Origin: Pelargonium x hortorum
Lineage: Eukaryota; Streptophyta; Magnoliopsida; Geraniales; Geraniaceae
Direction: 5' to 3'
NCBI GenBank assembly: GCA_036897525.1
Contig: JAYMTJ010000089.1
Location: forward strand, 1 to 34,608
Length of the DNA stretch: 34,608 nucleotides
The first letter of the stretch is position 1. Each line of letters opens with the position of its first letter. Shown piece by piece: positions 20,601-31,680 of this stretch. The position numbers were made by a program, and so were the translations under genes. The notes below the pieces were generated by a model that saw only the letters and a program-made list of their open reading frames with translations, searched no databases and had not been told where the DNA came from.

Positions 20601-23600
20601 TTTGTATTGTACCGGGATTAAAGCTTGAATCTTTACTTTAATAGCAGTTTTAAGAAGCACAAAGTTTCCTGTCTGCTTGAAAATAGTAAAGTATTTGAAC
20701 CTTTGCATGCCAATTTCACAAACCTATGTTTTACCACTGGGCTATATTCCACCTTTACTTTACCTACTTACTATATACAAGATGCTTTCTCCTTTTACCT
20801 ATTTAGGGGTGATTTTCCTGTTATTTTAGGAACTACTTTACTTTAATTTAATTTAATATAGTTTTGGCCATATAACAAAGTCGAGGGAAAACTCTTTTCT
20901 TTGGTTGCAGGCATTTTCCTTTTGAGGTCTTATTACCCGACTACCTTTCCTAAGTGTATCTTCAATGTCTTCTGTTGTTTAGGAGTTTTTTCTTTATTTC
21001 GTAACAAGAATGCCTCCAATCTAAAACTTTAATTAGTTTAGTAAGGGAGCCCCCATATATTACACTAATGTCACTAGATTTTGTTTGTGATGCAAGCAAA
21101 AGTTATTAAGCATTTGAACCTACAAAGAATCTAAGTACTACGAGAAGGTACTTTTCTTGAAAGGGATTGATTGTTTAGGTAATTTAATATTTAATATAGA
21201 AAAGAAATAACTATATGTAAATTAAAGTATTCGCAACACCAAAAGCTTTCCTCAGAACGTAGAGTACCCCTTTTCAATTTAAACATTCTGTATCTTTAGG
21301 ACCCGGATTCCGTTTCTTTACTCTAAATAAAATTAGGAAGTTTTTTCTTTTACCCAAGCCCAAGTCTTTTTGAAGTGTTAACTAGAACTCCGTACGCTGT
21401 TACAAAAAAGGAATTTCTGCACAAAGAGTAGTGCTTATATTACGAATCGTATTGGACGAAGACTTTCTTTCTCTCTTTCTCTGCAGTAAACTAATTTTAT
21501 CTTAAAGGTTCTAGATCCTCTGTATGCTAGAAGTTATTCCACTCGATAAGTTTCCAGTATATACTTTTGACTCTTTGACTCTATTACATATACATAGTGT
21601 ATATTAAATTAAAACACCGGTTCTAAGTTACTCCTTGAGAAAAGGGAGCTTAGGTATGTCTTTCTAGTAGCTAGAATAAGCAAAAGGGGGTTTGCTTATT
21701 GTATGTAATATAGCAAATAGAGGACTTTATTTATTGGAAATAACTAAGAAATTAACACCGACCAGGGCTATGCTTTACTGGTGTATTTATTTTACCTGAG
21801 CCAAATTCACCAGGACTTCGCAAAGAATCTAGTAGTGACCTAAACTGCTCCCGACTTCCTTGGTAGTCATCCCTGGGTCATCTGACGCTAATTTTTTTGA
21901 ATCAGAAACTCTTACAAGAGAAGGAATCCTGTTTACACATTCCAAAACCTCCTTTAAGTAAAATAAAAATCAACGAATTCCTCCTAGATAAAGGGTTCCA
22001 AAGTTAGACAAATAGAACGTATCAAAAGAGTAAAGACTTGAAAAAAATGCTGAAACGAGAAATTTTAGCTACTACTCTCACACACGGTTTCCCAGAGCGT
22101 TTTATTAATCCTCATTGACTTTGTACAGTTCGTAATAAGTTGATGTTACACTTCTATCACACCCATCTAATCGGAATAATTTGAAACTCTAAATACTTAA
22201 AAATTTGGATTTTTTAATACCAATAATATTTCTCCACTTATTCGTTTTAAGAATTTGAGATAATTGGAACTAGCCCCCCAGTAAAGTATAAACTTTAGTA
22301 TATCTAAAAAATGACTTGTACTTTATATACTAGTAATTTTCCTGACTATGAATTTTTAATCTAGTCGAAGAATTTTTGAGTTTCAAATAAGGACTTCTAA
22401 TAAAAAGAAAAAAGGGGGGGTCTAACTTCCAAGCCTACTTGTGGTTGTGGCAAAAGTTCAGATACATGAAAGAGTCCCTTGGATTTCTAAAGAGTTTCCG
22501 TGTCAATTCTACTGAAATTCTCCCAGTCAAATTTTAAACCTTTAGATTAGAATAAATAGCAAGTAAAGAAGATTTAGAATTCTATACAAAAGCAGGAATG
22601 CCCATAGGAGGGACTCTAAATTGGACTTACACAAGGCTTTATGAATACTTTTAGTTCACATAGGGAGAGCCCCTTACTTTTTTTAATTACTGCAGAAGTC
22701 CTTGTCCTTGTCAGTTTAAACCCTTTCGATTGCAATAATAAAAAAATCGAAAATATACAAACAAGGGAACCTCTTAGCCCAGAGACCCGGTATACGTCTA
22801 CCCCCTATCTTTTCCTTTTGTTTACTACTTTATAAAAAAAAAGGGAACCCTTAATACAAAACAAATCCTAGAAAAAATCTTATAACTTATATTATAATAG
22901 ACTACTCAACTCAGAATAAATCACTTATATAGGGCCCCTTTGGACCTCTAAACACTCTTAAGATATACACTTTTAGAATTTAATACATACACTACTAAAC
23001 GAAATCTAAAAGCCCCGACCCGGTTAGGTATCTTTGCATTTGAAACCCTGCGGCTTTTTCCTTCCTTGACGTAGAACTCTTTTTAATGGTCAAAAGGAAT
23101 ATTTTAAGGAGAGCTCGTCCTAGGTTTTCAATTTAACCATTTCTGAAGTATATCTTCAATTTCCAAACCTACTAAAGCCCGCAATTGCCTACTCTAAATC
23201 CTTTGAAAATTCCATATACAAGGGCTCTAAAAGCACTACTGTTATTTATATTCTATTCTACCTGTCAAAAATTTTTAAGGGATCGTTTTTTTACTGCATT
23301 TTGTATAACTCGGTATTTTTTTGTTGCATATGAGTGCACCTTTTTGGGGCGGGCTTCTATGCTATGTCGTATATCCCTCAATTCATGCGCGGGATTGCAT
23401 AATGTAAGTAAACCCCTCTCCTGGAAAGAGGGAAAACTTCTATTTAATCCAAAGTAAAACTTGACCTAGAAATATCTCGATAATGACAATTCTAAATTAC
23501 TTAGGTAGAGAAAAGCACTACTCTAACTAGTGATATAGTTTGCGCTGTATAGAATTTACACAAGGTATAACAAACCAGTCAGCCTTGATACCCAAATAAC

Positions 23601-26600
23601 CCTTTCTTTTTTTATCTTCTAACGAGACTGGTAAACTAAAAACCGATTAAGACTAAAGCCACGGGTTCAAATCGTAACATCTAGCTTTCTTGTAACAAAG
23701 TCTAACGCGGTTTCTAAGGCTTATAGTTGTATAAAATTGAAAAACATAAGTTTTGCTTAAAAATTCTTCACAAAAAAGTATAGTAATTAAGTCAAGTAGT
23801 TCCAAATTAGATGATGGTAAAATAGATAAAGGTTCTATATATTTAACAAAGAAAACCCTTTACTTTAATTAAAAGGGGTGCGTTACTCTATAATAAATAC
23901 TAAGATAAGAAGCTTAAGAATTGCAGTAGGGTACGGGACTTACCTTCATGTTTAACATGATTTTTTGGGGCATAGTAAAATACAGAAATAGAAAAAACCT
24001 ATAAATAAAAGTACAATTAAGAGTCATAGTTTATCTAGTTTATAAGGGCTTTTGTGAAAAAAAAAGGGATAAGCTGAGAGCTCCAACACCGCCTTATTTA
24101 TTGAGAAGCATGACCTAAAATTTCTTTTTAGACTCACGTGTCAGGTCAAAAGTAAGGGGTTCTTTTTTAAAACGACCCGAGTCCAGAGTTCCTTGTGTTT
24201 TTTATCCATAGTTAGGGCGGGTTTACTCAAAAGAGTAGAAGCTTGCCCAATAAAGGGGCTTAAATACTCTTGTTCTTGTTACCCTTTTGAGGTGCCCTTT
24301 TTACACCCTAAACTCTTACTACTTGACTTACTTAATTATAATAAGAATTCCTATTAATCCTAATAAGAAGCAATATTAGCAAATATCTTATTCTTACTTG
24401 TAATTGTTTCCTGAAAAATAGAATAATCCGACATCAATCATAAAGGGTCTTTAAATACAAGGAATAAACGTCTCTAGTAGAAAAAAGCGCAGCACTTAAA
24501 GCATTAAGCAAGCATACTCCCTAGCTCCCCTCTTTTATTAAGATAAATTTTACCTAAATAAGAAGCTTGCCTCTTCCGATACTAGGAGCTTTCCTAAAAC
24601 CCCAGTTAATACAAACACAAACATAAGTAAGGGTACACTTTTCTAATTAAGAAAATTCAATCTAATAAAGTCTATTTATAAGACCTTAGCAACACTGGTT
24701 ACTTACCTTACTAAGGAAAAACCCCGTTTTTTTATTATAAAAAACACTAGGAGAAGCAGAAGCACTTAGATGTGTAAAGGGGTTATATAGGTATTAGTGG
24801 GTATTAGAACTTAAATAAGTAACAAGCTTTTCGCCAGTAAGGGATACAGATACAACCTTTACTATGTAAATTTACCAAGCCTCTCTATTTTATTTCCTAT
24901 ACTTGTCTTAAACTAAAACTCTAAGATATTATTGCTAGACAAGCAACTACATTACGCAAACCCCCTTAAATTTCGACGCAATAGTAATTAATAATATAAA
25001 ATCGAGATTATTTTTCATCAATGTTAAAATAAAACTCATGCCAGCTAAGCTAGAAACCCTTTCACACACTTTAAGTTTTTTCTCTCCACTGAGCTGAGAG
25101 TTGCGAGGAATTCTTCACCTTAAATAAAGGATTTAATTTAGAAACATTCTTGTTTATACTCTCAGTAGGTATAGATTCTCTGCTCTTAACAGGAAATTTT
25201 GCCTACACATTGAATTCGAGAATACTTGATTTTGAGAGAGCCCTTTATTTCAAGTCAAGGAGTGCGAAGGCTTCGTTTTGTATTAGGGAGCCTCCCTCCC
25301 TCCCTCGGTCTACTACTTGTATTTCTTTTTGTTAAAATCTCCAATATTCTGTTGTGTTAACACTATCCGTGTAAGAAGCCCGGCCCTTTGTTATGTAGCT
25401 CCTTGAGTTCATAGTAGACCCTTTTGATTGAATTAGGAGAGTTAGATAAAAAAATTCTATCAGGTTTATCTGGAAAGTAATAGAATAGACTGGATCTTGG
25501 TAAGATTATAGTCTCATTTTAGGCATAGGACTAAATACATATGATTAAATTAAGTTGTTTTCCTATTGTTGTTTGTTGTTGTTGCCCTGTGTTCTCTAGT
25601 TATCAGGAGTCCTAAAGCGAGTCTAATTGAGAAAGAAGGAGGTCTCAGTTTTATAAAAGTAATAGCCCTGCGTAGTCTAGATTTCATTTGGTCAAGGTAG
25701 AAAGAAAATTGTTGCGTTATTTTGCCTTACTGCACGATAGAAATTCTTTTTTTTTTCAAAGTTCTCAGGGATTTTTTTTAGTCTTTATCTAAGTGTTATG
25801 GGATTAGAGTTCTTGTAGCTGATGCGGATGTATTCCGCACTCTGTAGCTTTGGAATTACTGTAGGTTGAATAAATTTCCGTACTCATAAGATTCCTGAAA
25901 AGGTTTGATCCAACAACATCGAGTATCCCTGAATAACATAGGATTTGTAATACTACAAGCACACAACTTCTTTTTTATTTTAGGGCACGGGCCCCCTTCA
26001 ACTGATAAAGCCCTACAATACAATGGAATGGGTTACCTATGCAAGAGGAGAGTCTATAAATCAATTAGGAGTAGATTTAGTTTCATTTTTGGTAATTAAA
26101 GATAAAAGCAGTCCTTACTAGAATCCACGAGGGTTGGACCTTGCAAACCCCAAATTAAGAAAAGAAATTTGTTCCAAAAAATAGAATTTTAAAAGCAAGT
26201 AGTAATCAATTCTTTTCGTTTTAGCTATTTAAAAGCTTGGTGACCCTGCCACTTACCCTGAAGGAAGTTAGTGCAAGTTTAAGTTTCCTCGAGATCTAAT
26301 TCATTTTAGGTTCGGTCTGTCTAATTTGAAAACGGAAAGACTTTGTTTCATAAATAGACTACGTAAAGTAAAAAGCGTTAAGTGGTTTACACTCAGGATA
26401 TCCTTTACTCTGGATTAGATTTCTGAGCTGATAAACGGGAAAAATCACTAGTTGTCATCCCTTAAATTAGGTCGTGTTCTCAAGTTTTAAGCTTGAAATT
26501 AAGCAGACTGTGGAGACCGATTACTGAACCGAACTCTAATTCCCTTCCTGTCAATCGAGGAGGTTTTCTGCTGCACTAGAAGGCTTTTTTTCATAAAATA

Positions 26601-28030
26601 TACTTAAAGGGTTCAAATTCTACTCTAAAGCCGGGCCTCTCTTTAACTACAAGACAAGATTCTCCTCAAGCAAAAGACTTTAATGGAGGTGCTTAATCTA
26701 AAAATCTTTTGAATTACCTATACACTCTAATAAAAAAGTCTAGGTTGTTCCAGATTTAAAGAAACGAAGGCAAGCTTGTTTTTTGTACCTTTTTGTTAAG
26801 AGAATCTCTTATTATGATGTTAATGACTGCGTATCTCAACCATCTCCTAATTAAGACTTCTGCGTAACAAATAAAAGAGTTTTGTAGGGCATAGGGTACT
26901 CTTTTATAATAAAACTAGGTTTCACGAAGCTATACAGAGACTAAGAGTACATTGCAATTAGAAGGCTATAAATACCGGTGGTTAAACAGAGATGATGTGT
27001 CCTCAGATCCATTTGAAGTTGGTTAAGGGTATTTCCTTCGCTGTAAACTTGAGATGTTGGTCAAAGCAAAGACTTACTTTAACTAAATGATTCTATTAAG
27101 AAATAGAAAAGGTAAAAGTATCCAAGTCAGTAGATCCTGAAACAAGAGGACTCTTGCGCGAATTAACGAACTCTCTTGCAATAGCAGCTGTGCTTCTCCT
27201 TTCGCTTAGCATATAGTTTTTTAAGGAATAATTAGCTAATCTAAGTAAAAAAAAAAAAGTTCGCCAATAGTGGATAGTTTAATGAAAGGGCTAAATTTAG
27301 AAGATTTTTTTAGAAGCTCCTGGTTTAAGCAATTCCTAATAGTAATTACGGGTAAAAGGTGTACAATAAGTAGCAACTTTAAGAATCTCCATTTTTATTG
27401 TAGAAAATTACCTTGGCTTGCTTTATTAGACGAAAGCTTTTCTGGTTGAGCTTTTATACTAGGAAGCCTTTGCTTTATCTTTATCAAGTAAGTATAATTA
27501 AATGATTTAATAGCATATAGCAAGCTCTGGTTTAGTAGACGAATCATTTTTTTTACAGCAGACAAAAAGGGGGTACCCACAAAGACTAAAGGAGTCCTTG
27601 TTTAAAGAAATGAAGTAATACTCTACTTGGATAAGCTGCCTAGCCGAAAGGAGCTACCTGGGGCTCCTAAATAAAGGGGACACTTTATATATATTCAAAT
27701 TTATGGGCAACTCCCTATTTAGTTACAAAATTCCAGAAGAACTAAAGTGGACCCGGACCCTATTTGATTGAAAACGCATTAGCACAATCTTATTTATTAA
27801 GCGTTAACTTTGTAAGAGTTTGTCCTAGACAAAAGGGGGGCTTTTCAAAACAAAAACTAAGAGTGAGAGAGAGAATTGCCTGGTTAAATAAAGAACAGGC
27901 ATAGTAAGAGGAAAACTGCCGGGGTGCTGGTGGGATTTATTGCATGCATATCTTTCTTTCCTTTCTAGGCTATTTTATAAAGAGAATTATTCCAAGACAA
28001 ACCCTGTAGTAGTAAATGGTATATTGAATA

Positions 28031-28420
28031 GTACATATCACACACTCTTTCTTATGACCAGAAACTTCAGAATACCTTACCTTTCAGACCTAGAACTGCT
28101 TTCAGAATAAGAGACTAGAAAACCAGAACCGTAAATAAATACTTGTTGTGACTTCCCATAAAAGGACCTGGTTTCTTAAAAATAGACCTACTTTACTTTT
28201 ACTAAGAAATTCCTGGATTCAGAATCCTACTGTTTTCACAACTGGAAAATACCTCATCATCAGAGCTAGAATAAGACCCTTCCTCAGAATCTGAGAGACT
28301 GTAGACTAAGACCTATACAGTAATACAACGAAGAAGACTCCTATATCCTATACTACTACCCATAATTAGTTATAAGATTAATAAAAACTGCAGAGGAAAT
28401 AATTACCAGCTACTAACTAT
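28031..28420. other. CAGAA-rich island
   Basis: This stretch is rich in CAGAA, CTAGAA and TACCT words and is GC richer than its flanks (line 28261-28320 counts 26 of 60). No gene is recognised. It shares the 17-mer at 28114-28130, and its general texture, with the island at 30850-31310. Confidence 0.4.
28114..28130. repeat. 17-nt dispersed repeat, copy 1 (ACTAGAAAACCAGAACC)
   Basis: ACTAGAAAACCAGAACC is identical to 30862-30878, in the same orientation, 2.75 kb apart. Both copies lie in CAGAA-rich islands, which suggests that the islands share ancestry or a compositional origin. Confidence 0.8.
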
Positions 28421-30085
28421 TAGGAGAAATGAGACTCTTTTCGGAATTGTGTACCTTTCTAGAATATTCATTTTATTAGTTAATGCCCTTCTTTCCTCTG
28501 AAAAAAATTTTTAAGGAAAGTTAGTGAGTCCCTATTAAGGAAACCCTAGGGTAAGATTTTACATATTATATATAACAAACCTCCTTTATTAGGGAATTCA
28601 TTATTTCTATTGTTTCATTCCTATCCTATATAGAATTAAAATAAAGTCAAGAAATTCTATTTAGCTATTATATAAACCCTTTGCTTTTTTTTTTTTAATC
28701 ATATAGAACTCTTCAGTTTCATCTCATAGGACTTCCTTGGAAAGCTTACTCTTTTTTTCTTCGTAACCAATCTATGGGTTTTGATTACCTTATCATATAG
28801 GAGAAATATAGGATAAAAGGTAAGCATAAAAAGCAACTCAAAAAGGAAAAATAGATGCCTTTTTTCTAGGACCTTTCCGGGTCGTTTTAAGATTTAAGAA
28901 GACTTCTTTATCTCTTAACCTGACCTTAGCATTATACCCTTGTATATTAAGGAATGGAACTCCCTTGAATACCCATAGTTACAGAAACTACTATATTGTA
29001 GTGCTTAATACTTCCCTTTAACTTTAAACAAGAACTACTAAAATGCCAAATACCTTGAAAGGCTACTTTAGAACTAAAACTACACTTATTTCTTATTAAA
29101 GAAAAAACTATTCTATTCTCTATGCTCCTTACAAGTGCTCACTTGAAACTCCTAACAATTAAGAACTAAGCAACACTTAAAGGGCACCAAGGGGTACAAA
29201 TTTTTTTTCTTTCTTCTATAATTATAAGTAATAGTTTATGGTGTATGCTTACCTTCTAAAAGTATGGGATTTTCTTCTGGTCTCTCCTTTTTCTCTATCA
29301 AGGGTGTTTTTACTCAACATGCAAGGGTTCAAATCGCAAGTACTAAATAATATAAAAATACGAGTCTCTTATATCTATAAGGTTGCTGCAACCCTTGCTT
29401 ATTATGCATTAGTAGAGCCCCCCCAGAAAACAACACCTCTCGTAGGAAGGCTCGGCTTGAATTTTTATCAGTTACATAAACTGAGTTTTATTCTAAGTGT
29501 GAATTACTAATGACTTATTTGTTTTTATCCTACACTGGATCTGCCCTATTCTAAGGGACCGAGGTCTGAAAATATCCATAAAGAATGGTTGCGGGCCAGA
29601 AAGACTCGTTTTTAGGAGAACCCGTCGGATTCCCAGGAGCTTGTTCACCATAATGTCTCACTATTTACTTTTACTTGGAGGATTTCTTAATTTTTTATTC
29701 TCAAATCTCGCGGAGAACTAGCCCTTGAGTTATTAGGCTATAATAGATTACAACCTCAAAAATAGGAGAGGGATTTGGTGCTATGTTTGGTATTCTATCT
29801 ACCTGCAAATCCTTCAACTCAACCCAAGCCTCCGTATCGAGCAAGATAAAATAAAAGGGGTAGGTAATTGGCAAATGGATACAAAATTGCACTGCTGAAA
29901 AATTCAAGAGGATTTTATAGAAGAGAACTCGAGAAGGGGGTAGTAAATAAGACATTGTCAACCCCAAAATTATTGGATTCGCCGGGTTAGGGTTTTTATG
30001 TGACTATGAACCTCGGTCCCTATCTTGAAAAAACTTTAGACATTAGAGTAGAATGACGCACACAAGGTCACGCTAATACTAATAC
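28421..30085. other. Gene-free AT-rich stretch
   Basis: No gene is recognised. At 29318-29335 the plus strand has CATGCAAGGGTTCAAATC, close to the 3' half of plant tRNA-Gln as I remember it, but the T stem cannot pair and no D arm precedes it. Frames of 88-90 codons at 29238-29510 (plus) and 29701-29967 (minus) show no known domain. Confidence 0.5.
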
Positions 30086-30137
30086 TTCATTACATCTGAT
30101 TTAGTACTTTATTAGTTGCTAAATCAGATGTAATGAA
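30086..30137. repeat. Perfect 19-bp inverted repeat (stem-loop)
   Basis: The left arm TTCATTACATCTGATTTAG (30086-30104) and the right arm CTAAATCAGATGTAATGAA (30119-30137) are exact reverse complements over 19 bp, separated by a 14-nt loop. Both outer flanking bases are C, so pairing ends sharply. No T run follows on either side, so it is not a bacterial-type terminator. Plant mitochondrial transcripts often end near stem-loops, which is one possible role. Another is a recent foldback duplication. No gene is adjacent on either side. Confidence 0.95.
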
Positions 30138-30848
30138 CTCTACACGGGATACTCGATTCAAATTTTTGGAAAATCTTAAAAAAAGTTACAATTTTAATTA
30201 CTAAAGTGAGTAACGTAAACCAAGTGCCATCCACTTGACACTATACTTAGAAAGTTTCTTCATTTTTCAAAAATTGTATGTGTTTTGAGAGCTTCGGCTT
30301 GCTATCACTGTCATTTTTCACTATCTTACACTGCCATTAATAACCTAAAGCTTGCCTTATTCTATAGTTTATTACTACTAGGGATTGTCTATAAACTCAG
30401 TCACTATAATGCTACACTCTTTTTTTAATACTCTTTATATAAGTCTTTCCTTGGCATTCATTGGACTGGGTGCTTCCCTTTTATAGCTACTATAACAACT
30501 AAAAAAAAATGGAATATCTATAACACTAATATAAGCGAGACCTCATATAAATGGGACTTTTAAGACTCGACGATTTCGAGATATTATCTCTCGAGAAAGC
30601 TACTTTATCCTTTTTTTATTTAAGTTCCAAAACGTACTCATTTCGCTGGATAAATATACAAAAAAAAGTCGACAATAAAGGGGTTAGCATTCTAAAGAGA
30701 GTATTTCCAAGAATTCATTCCATTAGTTTTCCTTCCGCCTTATGCCCTATAAGAGGTAAGCCCCTATAATATTTCATTTACACTTTAGTCCGAAAGAAAG
30801 CCCGACCCTTTCTTCAGAATCTGTACGTACCCTATCTTTATAACTTTC
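30138..30848. other. Gene-free AT-rich stretch
   Basis: No gene is recognised between the foldback and the Ala/Ser-rich frame. A 72-codon plus-strand ATG frame at 30551-30769 has no recognisable domain and is treated as chance. Confidence 0.5.
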
Positions 30849-31049
30849 TTAACTTAATCTTACTAGAAAACCAGAACCTGTTGAAGCAAGAGCCAGACCT
30901 GTTGCCAAAGCTGAAGCTGACAGTGCAGGATCAGTACGAGCATCAGCGGAATCAGTAGCCCTTGCCTGAGCTATACCATAACAGCCTAATAACCCAGTGC
31001 CATACCCATATGAGAGCCAGATCAAGATACATAGACTGGGAATCCCAAA
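30849..31049 (-). other. Ala/Ser-rich open frame of unknown meaning
   Basis: On the minus strand, 66 codons are open between a TAG (complement of 31050-31052) and a TAA (complement of 30849-30851). There is no ATG. The first part is hydrophobic and Gly/Tyr-rich (CILIWLSYGYGTGLLGCYGI), followed by an Ala/Ser/Thr/Asp-rich part (ALSASALATGLALASTGSG) and a short basic end. Line 30901-30960 counts 53% GC, among the highest in the window. The length and Ala bias resemble the frames at 6227-6427 and 9555-9752, but I see no residue-level alignment and no AGTTAACC block. It may be coding debris or GC-rich microrepeat DNA. Confidence 0.2.
30862..30878. repeat. 17-nt dispersed repeat, copy 2 (ACTAGAAAACCAGAACC)
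   Basis: This is identical to 28114-28130. It falls in the last codons of the minus-strand Ala/Ser-rich frame. Confidence 0.8.
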
Positions 31050-31052
31050 CTA

Positions 31053-31680
31053 ATCTAATACTAGGATCCCTAAGATACAAAAGCCCACCAATACCTAGAA
31101 AGTCCATCTTGAACTAGGAAATACTAGTCTCAAATACCTGAAATCCTGAACCTGAACACCCAAACCTAATAAGCATCTAAATTCCCTTGAATACCAGAAC
31201 TGAATTCCACCTTCTCTGGTCTGGCTAGTACAACTGATACCGATACCGAGGATACAGGGCTGCTCTGGCTTGTATAGAACTCTCAGGCGTTTAACTAAAC
31301 TCATAAAATGAAAATAGAAGGCACCAATAAAACACTACATAGGAAGTTTGACTGCAATGACTTTAGGGCTACAACTAGGAACGTTTTCTACTGTAATAAC
31401 TATCCGTCAAACAAAAAAAAGAGTGGCGAATTCTTTTGGAAGATAAGCACAGTATAGAAAGAAGGATCTCAACTACGGTAACTAAAATACAAGGATTATC
31501 CAAAAAATGAATTCTTGCTCTTGCATAGGGTGGAAAATGGACTCTAGAAACTGAAAAGAGGATTTGAACCTACGACAGATCAGGAAATTCCTAATAGGTC
31601 TAACAGATAGTTTAGAAGGATAAAAATCAACCTTGAACCCGCGGCCATAACCTAAATTCTGGGCTGGCGTACCTTTTCCT
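31053..31680. other. Gene-free continuation of the CAGAA-rich island
   Basis: Up to about 31310 the texture matches the island before it (CCTGAA, ACCAGAA, CTGGCT words). A 69-codon minus frame at 31095-31304 has no recognisable domain. At 31561-31570 the minus strand reads GGTTCAAATC after GTCGTA, a T-arm-like word, and a second word GCGGGTTCAAGG lies about 70 nt upstream on the same strand. No cloverleaf could be folded for either. Confidence 0.4.

Larger units (their letters stand above)
16586..28030. other. Long gene-free AT-rich stretch
   Basis: I see no gene, RNA or mobile element in these 11.4 kb. Counted lines range from 18% GC (21181-21240) and 23% (24001-24060) upward. Contents noted: palindrome AAAGGGCCCTTT at 16826-16837; (ACTAC)4 at 17621-17640; GGGTACCC at 18181, 18734 and 27571; ATATACA-TAG-TGTATAT foldback at 21588-21604; CTTTCTTT/CTCT and TCCC microsatellite-like tracts near 21466 and 25288; a T-arm-like GGTTCAAATC near 23662. 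Frames of 60-90 codons (for example 23185-23457) have no recognisable residues and mostly lack ATG starts. Confidence 0.55.

Noticed and set aside
23185-23457. 90-codon plus-strand frame with many Phe, Leu and Cys
   Set aside because: The composition follows from T-rich DNA, the initiating codon is not ATG, and no family is recognised.
23610-23690. Possible tRNA around GGTTCAAATC on the plus strand
   Set aside because: The T stem (ACGGG against CGTAA) does not pair, and no acceptor stem or clear D arm is present. Kept only as part of the T-arm word count.
31560-31645. Possible minus-strand tRNA with GTCGTAGGTTCAAATCC
   Set aside because: A 5-bp anticodon-like stem can be drawn, but its loop lacks T at position 33 and no 7-bp acceptor pairs.
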